NCBI RefSeq assembly: GCF_039888675.1
Contig: NZ_JBDQQR010000001.1
Span: forward strand, 310,001-374,000
DNA: 64,000 bases
Source of the DNA: Mesorhizobium sp. CAU 1732
GTDB lineage: Bacteria; Pseudomonadota; Alphaproteobacteria; Rhizobiales; Rhizobiaceae
Reading direction: 5' to 3'
The notes under the pieces: model-generated
Database searches by the model: none
The model's input: the letters and a program-made list of their open reading frames with translations, nothing else
Told to the model about the DNA's origin: nothing
Made by a program: the position numbers and the translations under genes
In this document: one piece after another, positions 24,685-33,555 of the stretch
How the letters are laid out: each line of letters starts with the position of its first letter
How positions within the stretch are numbered: position 1 is the stretch's first letter

Positions 24685-25803
24685 TTGGCTGCAAGTTCGA
24701 CGGATGCATCGCCGGCGCTGAAAGAAATCTTCGACCGTGCCCGTCTGCAGCATTTTGCCGACGAGACGGCCGCAATCTGGCCCCGATTCGATCGGGAGCG
24801 CTTCCTGTCCCTTGCCACGGATGGGCTGGACGATCTCGGCATCATGCAGCGCATGCGCCGGACGGCCGAGGCATTCGCTCAGACGTTGCCCGCAGACTAC
24901 GCCGAGGCGCTCGCCGTCCTGCGCGATCTTGCGCCGCGCATCCGGCATGGCTTCGCGTCGATCACGCTGTGCGAATTCGTCGCCATTCGCGGCCGCGACG
25001 CGTTCGAGCGCTCGATGGAAGCGCTGCATTTCTTCACCCGGTTCGGTTCGGCGGAGTTCGCTATAAGGCATTTCCTCAGGGACGATTTCGAGCGGACGCT
25101 GGCGGTGATGAAGGGGTGGGCGCGGGACGAGAACGAGCACGTCCGCAGGCTGGCGAGCGAAGGCTCGAGACCGCGGCTGCCATGGTCGTTCCAGTTGAAG
25201 AACCTGATCGCCGACCCGTCGCCTACAGTATCGATCCTCGATGCGCTCAAGGCCGATGACAGCCTCTATGTCCGCAAGTCGGTCGCCAATCATCTGAACG
25301 ACATCGCCAAGGACAATCCGGATTATCTGCTCGACCGCCTGTCAGGCTGGGACAGGGACGATGCGCGCACGGAATGGATCGTCAGGCACGCGCTGCGCAC
25401 GCTCATCAAGAAGGGAGAGCCTCGCGCGCTGGCCTTGATCGGCACGACCGGCGAAGCGGATGTCGCGGTCGACCACTTCACCGTCGCCCCGGCGGTGATC
25501 CGGCTGGGCGAGCGCATTACGCTTTCGGCCCGTATTGTCTCGACGGCGAATGAACGTCAAAAGCTCGTCGCCGACTACGCCATCCACTATGTGAAGAAGA
25601 GCGGCGCAACCTCCCGCAAGGTGTTCAAGCTGAAAACCTTCGATCTCGCGGCAGGAGGCACGATGGAACTGGCGATTTCGCAGCAGATCCGCGATTTCAC
25701 GACGCGCACGCACAATGCCGGCCTCCACAAGGTCGAATTCATGCTGAATGGTCAGGTTCTGGCGGATGGCGGGTTCGAGTTGAAGGCGAATGCGCAGCCA
25801 TGA
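24685..25803 (+). CDS. DNA alkylation repair protein (AlkC-like HEAT-repeat glycosylase)
   Basis: 372-residue protein with N-terminal HEAT-like repeats (LKEIFDRARLQHFADETAAI near 11-30; ERTLAVMKGWARDENEHVRR; ADDSLYVRKSVANHLNDIAK) as in AlkC/AlkD glycosylases that remove methylated bases without base flipping. From about residue 270 an extra beta-rich segment (HFTVAPAVIRLGERITLSAR) looks like an Ig-like domain, known in some AlkC proteins. The start is called at a TTG with GAGGAG seven bases upstream; a GTG nine codons earlier is possible. It overlaps the barstar gene by four bases. Confidence 0.87.
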   Translation: MAASSTDASPALKEIFDRARLQHFADETAAIWPRFDRERFLSLATDGLDDLGIMQRMRRTAEAFAQTLPADYAEALAVLRDLAPRIRHGFASITLCEFVAIRGRDAFERSMEALHFFTRFGSAEFAIRHFLRDDFERTLAVMKGWARDENEHVRRLASEGSRPRLPWSFQLKNLIADPSPTVSILDALKADDSLYVRKSVANHLNDIAKDNPDYLLDRLSGWDRDDARTEWIVRHALRTLIKKGEPRALALIGTTGEADVAVDHFTVAPAVIRLGERITLSARIVSTANERQKLVADYAIHYVKKSGATSRKVFKLKTFDLAAGGTMELAISQQIRDFTTRTHNAGLHKVEFMLNGQVLADGGFELKANAQP

Positions 25804-26192
25804 CGAAGACCCTCACCATCGATGGCACCGCCATCCATGACATCCCGTCCTTCTATGACGAGATCAATCGCGTCTTCATGGCCGGCGAGGACTGGAAGCT
25901 CGGCGCCAGCCTCGATGCGCTTGCCGACATGTTTCGCGGCGGCTACGGCGCGATCGAAGGCGGGGAGCCGATCAAGCTGATCTGGCTGGCGATGGAAAGG
26001 TCACGTACCCAACTCGGCCTGGAGGCCACGCGCGCCTTTTACCAGGACAAGCTTGCCCGCCCGGAAATGTTCAACACCGAGGCAATTTCGAGTCGGCTCG
26101 CCGCGCTCGAGGCGGGTTCCGGCCCGACATATTTCGAGATTGTGCTGGAGATTATCGCAGAACACCCGAACATCGAGCTGGAAGCACGCTGA
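25800..26192 (+). CDS. Barstar family protein
   Basis: 130-residue barstar-like protein. KTLTIDGTAIHDIPSFYDEI then NRVFMAGEDWKLGASLDALA and DMFRGGYG near residues 3-50 match the barnase-inhibitor fold, with the GEDWKLGASLDAL core helix that contacts the nuclease. No barnase-type ribonuclease gene is nearby. It overlaps the alkylation repair gene by an ATGA, so it is translated with it. It may neutralise a distant or foreign nuclease; a solitary immunity-type role is inference. Confidence 0.85.
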   Translation: MTKTLTIDGTAIHDIPSFYDEINRVFMAGEDWKLGASLDALADMFRGGYGAIEGGEPIKLIWLAMERSRTQLGLEATRAFYQDKLARPEMFNTEAISSRLAALEAGSGPTYFEIVLEIIAEHPNIELEAR

Positions 26193-26253
26193 ACCCTCTC
26201 CTCGACATAGCTCCGCGCCTTTGCTAATTCCGCACCCGAACGGAATTCATGCC

Positions 26254-27843
26254 ATGACAGATACGATCAAGGACGCGGTATCCCGCCGCCGTACCTTTGC
26301 AATCATCGCGCACCCGGACGCGGGCAAGACGACGCTGACCGAAAAGCTGCTGCTGTTCGGTGGTGCGATCCAGCTTGCCGGCGAGGTGAAGGCGAAGAAG
26401 GACAAGATCCAGACCCGCTCGGACTGGATGAAGATCGAGCGCGAGCGCGGCATTTCCGTCGTGACCTCGGTCATGACGTTCGAATATGGCGACAACGTCT
26501 TCAACCTGCTCGACACGCCGGGCCACGAGGATTTCGCCGACGATACCTATCGCACGCTGTCGGCCGTGGATTCGGCCGTCATGGTCATCGACGCCGCCAA
26601 GGGCATCGAGCCCAGAACGCTGAAGCTCTTCGAAGTCTGCCGGCTGCGCGACATCCCGATCGTGACCTTCGTCAACAAGATGGACCGCGAAGCGCGCGAC
26701 ACGTTCGAAATCCTCGACGAGATCGAGCAGAAACTGGCGCTCGACACCGCGCCGATCACCTGGCCGATCGGACGGGGCAAGACCTTTTCGGGGACGTATC
26801 ATCTCGCTGAGAACGCGATCCGGCGCGGCGACAACGAGGCCGAACGCACGAAGGTCAATGGTCCCGACTCGAATCGTGTCGCCGGTCTCCTGCCGGAAAA
26901 CGAGCGGGAGGCCTTCATCGAGGAACTGGAACTGGCGCGCGAGGCCTGCCGTCCGTTCGACCTCGAAGCGTTCAGGGAAGGTCATCTGACGCCGGTGTTC
27001 TTCGGTTCGGCGCTGCGCAATTTCGGCGTTCGTGACCTCATCGAGGCGCTGGGTGCATGGGCGCCGCCGCCCCGCGCGCAGGACGCCGACACCCGCAGGG
27101 TCGAGGCCACGGAAGAGAAGATGACGTCGTTCGTCTTCAAGATCCAGGCCAACATGGATCCCAATCACCGCGACCGCATCGCCTTCGTGCGTGTCTGTTC
27201 GGGCACGCTCCAGCGCGGCATGAAGGCCAAGCTCGTCCGCACCGGCAAGCCGATGTCGTTGTCCGCGCCGCAATTCTTCTTCGCCCGCTCGCGCATCACG
27301 GCCGACGAGGCCTATGCGGGCGACGTGGTGGGCATTCCCAACCATGGCACGCTGCGCATCGGCGACACGCTGACCGAAGGCGAGGAAATCCTGTTCCGCG
27401 GCGTGCCGAACTTCGCGCCGGAAATCCTTCGCCGCGTTCGGCTCGGTGATCCGATGAAGGCCAAGAAGCTGAAGGAAGCACTCCAGCAGATGGCGGAGGA
27501 GGGCGTCGTCCAGCTCTTTTCCCCGGAAGACGGGTCGCCGGCGATTGTCGGCGTCGTCGGCGCGCTGCAGCTCGACGTTTTGAAGGAACGCCTCAACGTC
27601 GAATACGGCCTGCCGGTCGATTTCGAGATGGCGCGGTTTTCCGTCTGCCGCTGGATCACCGCCGACACCAAGATCGAACTGGAGCGTTTTTTGGAAAGCC
27701 ATCGCGGCGACATAGCGCGCGATCTGGATGGTGACCCGGTTTTCCTCGCGCCGCACGAATTCGGGCTGAACTACGAGGCCGATCGCTGGAAGCAGATACG
27801 CTTCGCCGCGATCAAGGACTATCAGGTTCGCGAAGCGGCTTGA
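26254..27843 (+). CDS. prfC: Peptide chain release factor 3
   Basis: 529-residue translational GTPase that recycles RF1/RF2 from the ribosome. G1 is [13 protein letters not shown] near residues 20-32, the switch region ERGISVVTSVMTFEY, G3 DTPGHEDF, and G4 NKMD near 141. The rest follows EF-G-like domains II and III (LQANMDPNHRDRIAF, LFSPEDGSPAIVGVVG) to the end KDYQVREAA. The ATG at 26254 fits family length; the upstream extension lies in barstar DNA. Single housekeeping gene ended by a hairpin. Confidence 0.97.
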   Translation: MTDTIKDAVSRRRTFAIIAHPDAGKTTLTEKLLLFGGAIQLAGEVKAKKDKIQTRSDWMKIERERGISVVTSVMTFEYGDNVFNLLDTPGHEDFADDTYRTLSAVDSAVMVIDAAKGIEPRTLKLFEVCRLRDIPIVTFVNKMDREARDTFEILDEIEQKLALDTAPITWPIGRGKTFSGTYHLAENAIRRGDNEAERTKVNGPDSNRVAGLLPENEREAFIEELELAREACRPFDLEAFREGHLTPVFFGSALRNFGVRDLIEALGAWAPPPRAQDADTRRVEATEEKMTSFVFKIQANMDPNHRDRIAFVRVCSGTLQRGMKAKLVRTGKPMSLSAPQFFFARSRITADEAYAGDVVGIPNHGTLRIGDTLTEGEEILFRGVPNFAPEILRRVRLGDPMKAKKLKEALQQMAEEGVVQLFSPEDGSPAIVGVVGALQLDVLKERLNVEYGLPVDFEMARFSVCRWITADTKIELERFLESHRGDIARDLDGDPVFLAPHEFGLNYEADRWKQIRFAAIKDYQVREAA

Positions 27844-27851
27844 TGGTCGCG

Positions 27852-27884
27852 AGAGGCGGTCGCGCGAAACCGACGACCGCCTCT
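27852..27884. terminator. Perfect 11-bp hairpin between convergent genes
   Basis: AGAGGCGGTCG (27852-27862) pairs fully with CGACCGCCTCT (27874-27884), loop 11 bases. It lies between the prfC stop and the stop of the leftward 27891 gene and can serve both. No strong T-run follows in either direction, so efficiency is uncertain. Confidence 0.5.
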
Positions 27885-27890
27885 ATCGCA

Positions 27891-28235
27891 TTATGAAGAG
27901 AGCGCTTCCTGGCAGGCCTGAGCCAGCGCCCGATTGGGACGTTCTTCGTTGATTGGCGTCGCCCAGCCGGCGTTTTCGATGATTGCGCGGCGGCCGGTTG
28001 TCCTCGCCTCCTTCAACTCGGCAAGAATGACCGAGGCTTGGGGATCGTTTTCCGCGCGAGCAAGGCAATGAGGCATCAGTGCAGCGACCACGGCGTCGTT
28101 CGACGCGCTGTTTGCCATCGTCTGTGCTGTGCTTGCAGTCACCCAGCCACCCCATGAGAACCCGACGATTGCGAGAGCGATCGCACCGCCGACCGCGCCA
28201 CCAAGGGCAGGCTTAACCCATTCTGGAAATTGCAT
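27891..28235 (-). CDS. Hypothetical single-helix membrane-anchored protein
   Basis: 114-residue protein. Residues 10-32 (ALGGAVGGAIALAIVGFSWG) form one membrane helix; the rest is soluble and helical, with ASNDAVVAALMPHCLARAEN then DPQASVILAELKEARTTGRR, two Cys, and a short polar end. AAAGGGGAAAGAAA precedes the ATG; the longer frame is rejected. I recognise it only as a short hypothetical protein of rhizobial type. It lies alone, divergent from the OpgC-like gene. Confidence 0.6.
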   Translation of the reverse strand: MQFPEWVKPALGGAVGGAIALAIVGFSWGGWVTASTAQTMANSASNDAVVAALMPHCLARAENDPQASVILAELKEARTTGRRAIIENAGWATPINEERPNRALAQACQEALSS

Positions 28236-28406
28236 TTTCTTTCCCCTTTGATTCGCCGCATCACGTGCACGACACCAAAACCGTAGCACGAAATGTAACA
28301 CGCAGAAACAAATTGCGAGCGATTTTCGGGAGATCGGCCCCAAGCTGCACGTGACGCTCGGCAACCATTTGTGAGGCTTGGCGTTGGCGATTTTGCGGTA
28401 GTTTGT

Positions 28407-28434
28407 GGTTCGAACCCGACCCGGCGGCCGCCGG
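28407..28434. repeat. Two adjacent perfect palindromes in a divergent promoter region
   Basis: GGTTCGAACC (28407-28416) and CCGGCGGCCGCCGG (28421-28434) are both perfect palindromes, four bases apart, in the 236-base gap between two divergent genes. The first resembles a tRNA T-loop core, but no tRNA can be folded around it. They may be regulator sites; the GC-rich one may occur by chance. Confidence 0.4.
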
Positions 28435-28471
28435 TGAATCCCAAAACTGATAACGCAAGAGTGAACTTCGA

Positions 28472-29668
28472 TTGAAACGTCTCGACATCATCGACGGCAT
28501 GCGCGGGTATTTTCTCGTGTTCATGCTGATCAATCATCTCGTATTCGTTGGCGGGTACTGGCTCGTCGAGATCAACCATCGACAGCTTGCCTTCGTTGAA
28601 GACGCGCAGGGATTCGTTTTCCTCTCCGGCTTGCTCATCGGCCTCGTCTACGCCCGCAAGATGCTGAAATACGGCCGTTCCGAAGGCGCAGGGAAGGTCT
28701 ATGCCCGCGCCTTCGAGCTCTACCGCTATGCGATGGGGCTGGTGATCGTGGTGCTTCTCGCGCGCCTGGCGCTTCCGGGCGGCTACGAGGCATGGTGGAA
28801 CTGGCTCGGCGATACCAATCTGACGGACCCGAAACGGCTTGCGGCCATCGCAACGTTCATCTTCCAGCCGACCTTTATGGACATCCTTCCGCAATACACC
28901 GTCTACATGCTGTTCGCGCCGGCCGTGATCTGGCTGGTCCTCAACGGCAAATGGGCGTCGGTGGCGATCGGCTCCTTCATCATCTGGATGGGTGCCCAAC
29001 TCGGGCTCCAGGCGATCGTGACCGATCCGCTCAACACCTTCTTCATGGGGTCCGACGATCAGGGCGTCCGCGTCAGCTTCAACATGATGGGCTGGCAGGT
29101 CATCTTTTTCGGGGCGCTGGTGCTCGGCGTGCTCACCGCGCAGGACAAGATCGACTGGTCGCGGATCTTGTCGCCCGAGCGCACGCTTCTGCCCAAGGCG
29201 GCGCTGGCGATCTGCGTGTTTTTCGTTCCGCTCCGCATCGCGACGGCGTGGGGCCTGATGCCCGAAATCATGCTGGGCAAGTTCGCGACAATGGAAATCC
29301 GCGCCGATTTCGGCCCGGTCTACCTCGTGAACTTCGTGGCGGTCGCCTTCGGAATGACGTGGCTCCTGGTTGCCGGACCGCGCCATGAGAATGCGATCGT
29401 GCGCGGCATCGCGAATGCGCTCATCTGGGTGTTTACGCTGCGCTTTCTCCAGCTTCTCGGTCGCCATTCGCTGCATGTCTATGTCTGGCATGTCGCGATC
29501 GTCTACGCGGTCTACTATGTCGATCAGCGGACGCCGGAACTGTCCCAGTTCATGAAGACCGTGATCGCGATCATCTCGATCGGGCTCCTGGCGATCCCCG
29601 CCGTGTGGCGCGAACGCGAGCGATTTCTGGGCGAGCGCGGGCCGTTTGCGGGCTGGCTCGCCAGATAA
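28472..29668 (+). CDS. OpgC-like membrane acyltransferase
   Basis: 398-residue integral membrane protein with about ten hydrophobic segments. It opens KRLDIIDGMRGYFLVFMLIN then HLVFVGG, the conserved first helix of OpgC and related acyltransferase-3-type proteins with the Asp-x-x-Arg and Asn-His pair. OpgC adds succinyl groups to osmoregulated periplasmic glucans. The glucan role is family knowledge; no opgG/opgH or cyclic glucan gene is here, so another polymer or small acceptor is possible. The start is a TTG; a later ATG would cut the first conserved helix. Confidence 0.82.
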   Translation: MKRLDIIDGMRGYFLVFMLINHLVFVGGYWLVEINHRQLAFVEDAQGFVFLSGLLIGLVYARKMLKYGRSEGAGKVYARAFELYRYAMGLVIVVLLARLALPGGYEAWWNWLGDTNLTDPKRLAAIATFIFQPTFMDILPQYTVYMLFAPAVIWLVLNGKWASVAIGSFIIWMGAQLGLQAIVTDPLNTFFMGSDDQGVRVSFNMMGWQVIFFGALVLGVLTAQDKIDWSRILSPERTLLPKAALAICVFFVPLRIATAWGLMPEIMLGKFATMEIRADFGPVYLVNFVAVAFGMTWLLVAGPRHENAIVRGIANALIWVFTLRFLQLLGRHSLHVYVWHVAIVYAVYYVDQRTPELSQFMKTVIAIISIGLLAIPAVWRERERFLGERGPFAGWLAR

Positions 29669-29678
29669 CGCGGGACGC

Positions 29679-29703
29679 GGGAAGCGAGCGTTTTTCGCTT
29701 CCC
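29679..29703 (+). terminator. Hairpin after the OpgC-like gene
   Basis: GGGAAGCGA (29679-29687) pairs perfectly with TCGCTTCCC (29695-29703), loop seven bases with four T. It begins 10 bases past the stop. No T-run follows, so it may be a weak terminator or an mRNA-end stabiliser. Confidence 0.4.
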
Positions 29704-29820
29704 CGGCTGTACATCGGGCCGTTCACGTCCTAAGAGCCTGCCAACACGACGGTGTCGCGGCGGGATAGCTGCGGCGCATATGCCCGCGCACGGCGCGGAC
29801 GAAACTCCGAAAGATACACC

Positions 29821-31689
29821 ATGACCAAGTTCGAAGGCATCGTTCCTGCGCTCGCAAGTGCATTGGAAACCCGTGGTTACGAAGAACTGACGCCGGTTCA
29901 GCACGCGGTGATCGATCCTGCGCTGACCGATGCCGACGTGCTCGTCTCGGCGCAGACCGGTTCGGGTAAGACGGTTGCGTTCGGCCTTGCCATGGCGCCG
30001 ACCCTGCTTCAGGGCGCAGAGCGCTTCGGCCAGGCCGGCGCGCCGCTGGCGCTCGCCATCGCGCCGACACGCGAACTGGCACTTCAGGTCAAGCGCGAGC
30101 TCGAATGGCTCTATGCGCCGACAGGCGCGTGGATCGCATCATGCGTCGGCGGCATGGACATGCGCACCGAGCGCCGAGCGCTCGAGCGCGGCGCACACAT
30201 CGTCGTCGGCACGCCCGGCCGCCTTCGCGATCACATCACGCGTGGCGCGCTGGATATGACGGGGCTGCGCGCGGCGGTGCTGGACGAGGCCGACGAAATG
30301 CTCGACCTCGGCTTCCGCGAAGACCTCGAATTCATCCTCGATGCGGCACCCGCCGAGCGCCGCACGCTGATGTTTTCCGCCACCGTTCCGTCAGCGATCG
30401 CCAAGCTCGCCAAGAGCTACCAGCGCGATGCCGTGCGCATCTCCACGACGGCCGAGAAGAAGCAGCATGTCGACATCGAATATCGCGCGCTGACGGTTGC
30501 GCCGAGCGACCGCGAGAACGCCATCATCAACGTGCTGCGCTATTACGACGCCAGGAACGCGCTGGTGTTCTGCTCGACGCGCGCCGCCGTAAACCACCTC
30601 ACCGCACGCTTCAACAATCGCGGCTTCTCCGTCGTCGCCATGTCCGGCGAACTCAGCCAGAACGAGCGCACCCACGCGCTTCAGGCGATGCGAGACGGCC
30701 GCGCCAAGGTGTGCATCGCGACCGACGTTGCAGCGCGCGGCATCGACCTTCCGGGCCTGGAACTCGTCGTCCACGCCGACCTGCCTTCCAATCCCGAAAC
30801 CCTGCTCCACAGGAGCGGGCGCACGGGGCGCGCGGGCCGCAAGGGCGTGAGCGTACTGGTCGTGCCGTCGAGCATGCGTCGCAAGGCGGACCGCCTGCTT
30901 CAGAACGCCTCGATCACGGCCGAATGGGCGCGTCCGCCCTCCGCCGACGAAATCGTCCAGCGCGACGATGAGCGGCTGTTGGCCGATCCGGTCTTCGAGC
31001 AGGCGCCGGCCGATGACGAGGCGGAACTCGTCAAGACCCTGCTGGAACGTCATGGCGCCGAGCGCGTGGCTGCCGCCTTCGTCCGCATGTCGCGTGCCGG
31101 CAAATCGGCACCGGAAGACCTGATCGAATTGCAGGCATTCTCAGCGCCGGCGGGGCGCAGGGAGGAGCGCGACGCAGCTCCGCGCCCGCGCGATGAATTC
31201 GGACCGAGCGTGTGGTTCTCGATTTCCGCCGGCCGCCGGCAGAATGCCGAGCCGCGCTGGCTGATCCCGATGCTCTGCCGCGTCGGCAAGATCACCAAGA
31301 ACGAGATCGGCGCGATCAAGATGCAACCGGAGGAAACCTATGTCGAGATTGCCGCTGCCGCGGCCGACGGGTTCCTCAAGGCGGTCGGGCCGGAGCGCGA
31401 ACTGCAGAATGGCATCATGGTCACGCAGCTTGACGGCACGCCGGAATTCGGCCGCAGCGCCTATGGCAAGCCGCCTGCTGGAAAGAAGCCCTACAACGCA
31501 AAGGGCTTCGATCAGGCGCGGCCGGCCAAAACCGGCTATCCCAAGAAACCCTACGCCGGCGAGCGTCCGGCTTCGGATCAAAAGCCCTGGACCAAGGATC
31601 AGAAGCCATGGGCCAAGAAGGGCGGCAAGCCCGCCGCGGGCAAACCGGCTGGCGCCAAGAAGTTCAAGCCCAAGCGCACCGAGGGGTAG
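29821..31689 (+). CDS. DEAD-box RNA helicase with DbpA-type RNA-binding domain
   Basis: 622-residue ATP-dependent RNA helicase. Motifs in order: Q motif GYEELTPVQHAVI, I AQTGSGKT near 42-49, Ia PTREL, II DEAD, III SAT, IV FCSTRAAV, V TDVAARGIDLPG, VI HRSGRTGRAGR near 337. A DbpA/CsdA-like RNA-binding fold follows (VWFSISAGRRQNAEPRWLIP near 462-481), and the tail from about 545 is a basic, Lys/Pro/Gly-rich repeat region (KPPAGKKPY, KPWTKDQKPWAKKGGKPAAG) suited to RNA contact. Likely role is ribosome assembly or cold adaptation. The ATG fits the Q-motif start. Confidence 0.94.
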   Translation: MTKFEGIVPALASALETRGYEELTPVQHAVIDPALTDADVLVSAQTGSGKTVAFGLAMAPTLLQGAERFGQAGAPLALAIAPTRELALQVKRELEWLYAPTGAWIASCVGGMDMRTERRALERGAHIVVGTPGRLRDHITRGALDMTGLRAAVLDEADEMLDLGFREDLEFILDAAPAERRTLMFSATVPSAIAKLAKSYQRDAVRISTTAEKKQHVDIEYRALTVAPSDRENAIINVLRYYDARNALVFCSTRAAVNHLTARFNNRGFSVVAMSGELSQNERTHALQAMRDGRAKVCIATDVAARGIDLPGLELVVHADLPSNPETLLHRSGRTGRAGRKGVSVLVVPSSMRRKADRLLQNASITAEWARPPSADEIVQRDDERLLADPVFEQAPADDEAELVKTLLERHGAERVAAAFVRMSRAGKSAPEDLIELQAFSAPAGRREERDAAPRPRDEFGPSVWFSISAGRRQNAEPRWLIPMLCRVGKITKNEIGAIKMQPEETYVEIAAAAADGFLKAVGPERELQNGIMVTQLDGTPEFGRSAYGKPPAGKKPYNAKGFDQARPAKTGYPKKPYAGERPASDQKPWTKDQKPWAKKGGKPAAGKPAGAKKFKPKRTEG

Positions 31690-31809
31690 GTCTCTCTGCG
31701 GCTCTGCCGCGCGAGATATTGCCCGCGACCTCCCACGCCATGGACCCGACGCGCCGTCTCGTGGCAATGATGTGGGCCTGACGGGATCGCATCACGGGGA
31801 GCCTGACGG

Positions 31810-33477
31810 ATGATCGGACGAGGAGTTGTGCGCATAGGGCGCTCGTTCTGCTCGGTCGGCGTCCTGCTCGGCACGCTGTTCTTTGCGGCCTCTCTCACGC
31901 CCAGCCTGATCCCGCGCTCGTTTGCCCTGCAAGGGCTGTTGTCCGGCTGCTCCTTTGCGGCGGGATACGGCATCGGTGTTTTCGTGCGTTGGCTCTGGAA
32001 TTACATGGGCCTGCCGCCCTTCTCGCCGTTCATCGAGCGCCTGACGAAATGGTCGGCGGCCACGATCTGCGCGGTGTTTGTCGCGATCTTCCTCTGGAAG
32101 GCGTCGGAATGGCAGAATTCCATCCGCTTGCCGATGGGCCTGGATCCGGTCGAGACCGGACGCCCGCTCGAAGTCGGCGCGATCGCCTTCGTCGTCTTCA
32201 TGGCGATCCTGATGGTGGCAAGGCTTTTCGCGCTGGTGCGCAATACGAGTTCGGGCCGGCTCAAGCGTCACATCCCGCCGCGCGTCGCCAATGTGCTGGG
32301 CCTGCTCATCGCAGCGCTTCTGTTCTGGTCGGTGGTCGACGGTGTCGTCTTCCGGTTCGGCCTGCGCGCGGCCGATTCGTCGTTTCGCCAGCTCGACGCC
32401 CTGATCCAGAGCGATATCGACCGGCCTGCCGATCCCGCGAAGACCGGCAGCGATGCCTCGCTTGTCGGGTGGGACGATCTCGGCCGCATGGGACGTCGCT
32501 TCGTGGCTTCAGGGCCGACCGCCGCCGAGATTTCGGCCTTTACCGGGCGGCCCGCGATGGAGCCGATCCGCGTCTATGTCGGGCTCAATTCGGCGGAGAC
32601 ACATGCCGAACGCGCGCGCCTCGCTTTGCAGGAAATGCTTCGTGCCGGCGCGTTCGAACGCGAGATCCTGGTGCTGATCACGCCGACGGGCACCGGCTGG
32701 GTCGATCCCGCCGGTATGGATACAGTCGAATATCTTCATGACGGGGATGTCGCGTCGGTCGCCGTCCAGTATTCCTATCTCACGAGCTGGCTGTCCCTTC
32801 TGATCGAACCCGGCTACGGCGCGGAAACCGCGCGCGCTCTTTTCAACGAGGTCTATGGCTACTGGACCGCACTGCCCGAGGATACGCGACCCAGGCTCTA
32901 CCTTCACGGCCTCAGCCTCGGTGCGCTGAATTCCGACCTGTCCGTCGACCTGTTCGATGTCGTCGGCGATCCGTTCCAGGGCGCGCTCTGGAGCGGGCCG
33001 CCCTTTTCGTCGCCAATGTGGCGCTCGGCGGTTAACGACCGGGTACCGGGCTCGCCGGCCTGGCTGCCGCGTTTCCGTGACGGCTCGGTGATGCGCTTCA
33101 CCAACCAGGAGAACCATCTGGACGAGGCCGACGCCCCCTGGGGCCCGATGCGCATCGTCTATCTGCAATATGCGAGCGACCCCGTTGTCTTCTTCGAGCC
33201 TACGGCCGTCTATCGTGAGCCGGACTGGATGACGGATGCACGCGCGCCCGACGTGTCGCCGGCCTTGCGCTGGACGCCCGTCGTGACGTTGCTCCAGCTT
33301 GGGCTGGACATGGCGCTCGCCACGACGACTCCGATCGGCTTCGGCCACGTCTACGCGCCGGAAGATTATATCGACGCCTGGGTGTCGTTGACGGACCCGG
33401 ACGCGTGGGATGAGACGAGTATTGCGCGCCTCAAGGCTTCTTTCGCCGATCGACCGCGCCCGGAAGGCGCAGACTGA
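31810..33477 (+). CDS. Membrane-bound alpha/beta-hydrolase family protein
   Basis: 555-residue protein of the Abhydrolase_9 group. The N-terminal 190 residues hold about four membrane helices (SVGVLLGTLFFAASLTPSLI; AATICAVFVAIFLW; VGAIAFVVFMAILMVARLFA; VANVLGLLIAALLFWSVVDG). The C-terminal domain, from about residue 240, is the hydrolase, with YLHGLSLGALNSD near 364 giving the nucleophile elbow GLSLG and a possible catalytic His in IGFGHVYAPEDY near 515. Substrate unknown; an ester or lipid at the membrane is plausible. Confidence 0.85.
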   Translation: MIGRGVVRIGRSFCSVGVLLGTLFFAASLTPSLIPRSFALQGLLSGCSFAAGYGIGVFVRWLWNYMGLPPFSPFIERLTKWSAATICAVFVAIFLWKASEWQNSIRLPMGLDPVETGRPLEVGAIAFVVFMAILMVARLFALVRNTSSGRLKRHIPPRVANVLGLLIAALLFWSVVDGVVFRFGLRAADSSFRQLDALIQSDIDRPADPAKTGSDASLVGWDDLGRMGRRFVASGPTAAEISAFTGRPAMEPIRVYVGLNSAETHAERARLALQEMLRAGAFEREILVLITPTGTGWVDPAGMDTVEYLHDGDVASVAVQYSYLTSWLSLLIEPGYGAETARALFNEVYGYWTALPEDTRPRLYLHGLSLGALNSDLSVDLFDVVGDPFQGALWSGPPFSSPMWRSAVNDRVPGSPAWLPRFRDGSVMRFTNQENHLDEADAPWGPMRIVYLQYASDPVVFFEPTAVYREPDWMTDARAPDVSPALRWTPVVTLLQLGLDMALATTTPIGFGHVYAPEDYIDAWVSLTDPDAWDETSIARLKASFADRPRPEGAD

Positions 33478-33555
33478 AAAATTAATCCTTGTCCCCTTGC
33501 TCTGCCGCTCTCATATTTCGTCCACTGCAACAGAACACGAGGAAGGGAGACAGTC

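Noticed and set aside
28395..28440. Possible tRNA or tRNA fragment (GTTCGAAC core)
   Set aside because: The flanking bases do not form a T-stem, and no anticodon or D-arm or acceptor stem can be drawn.
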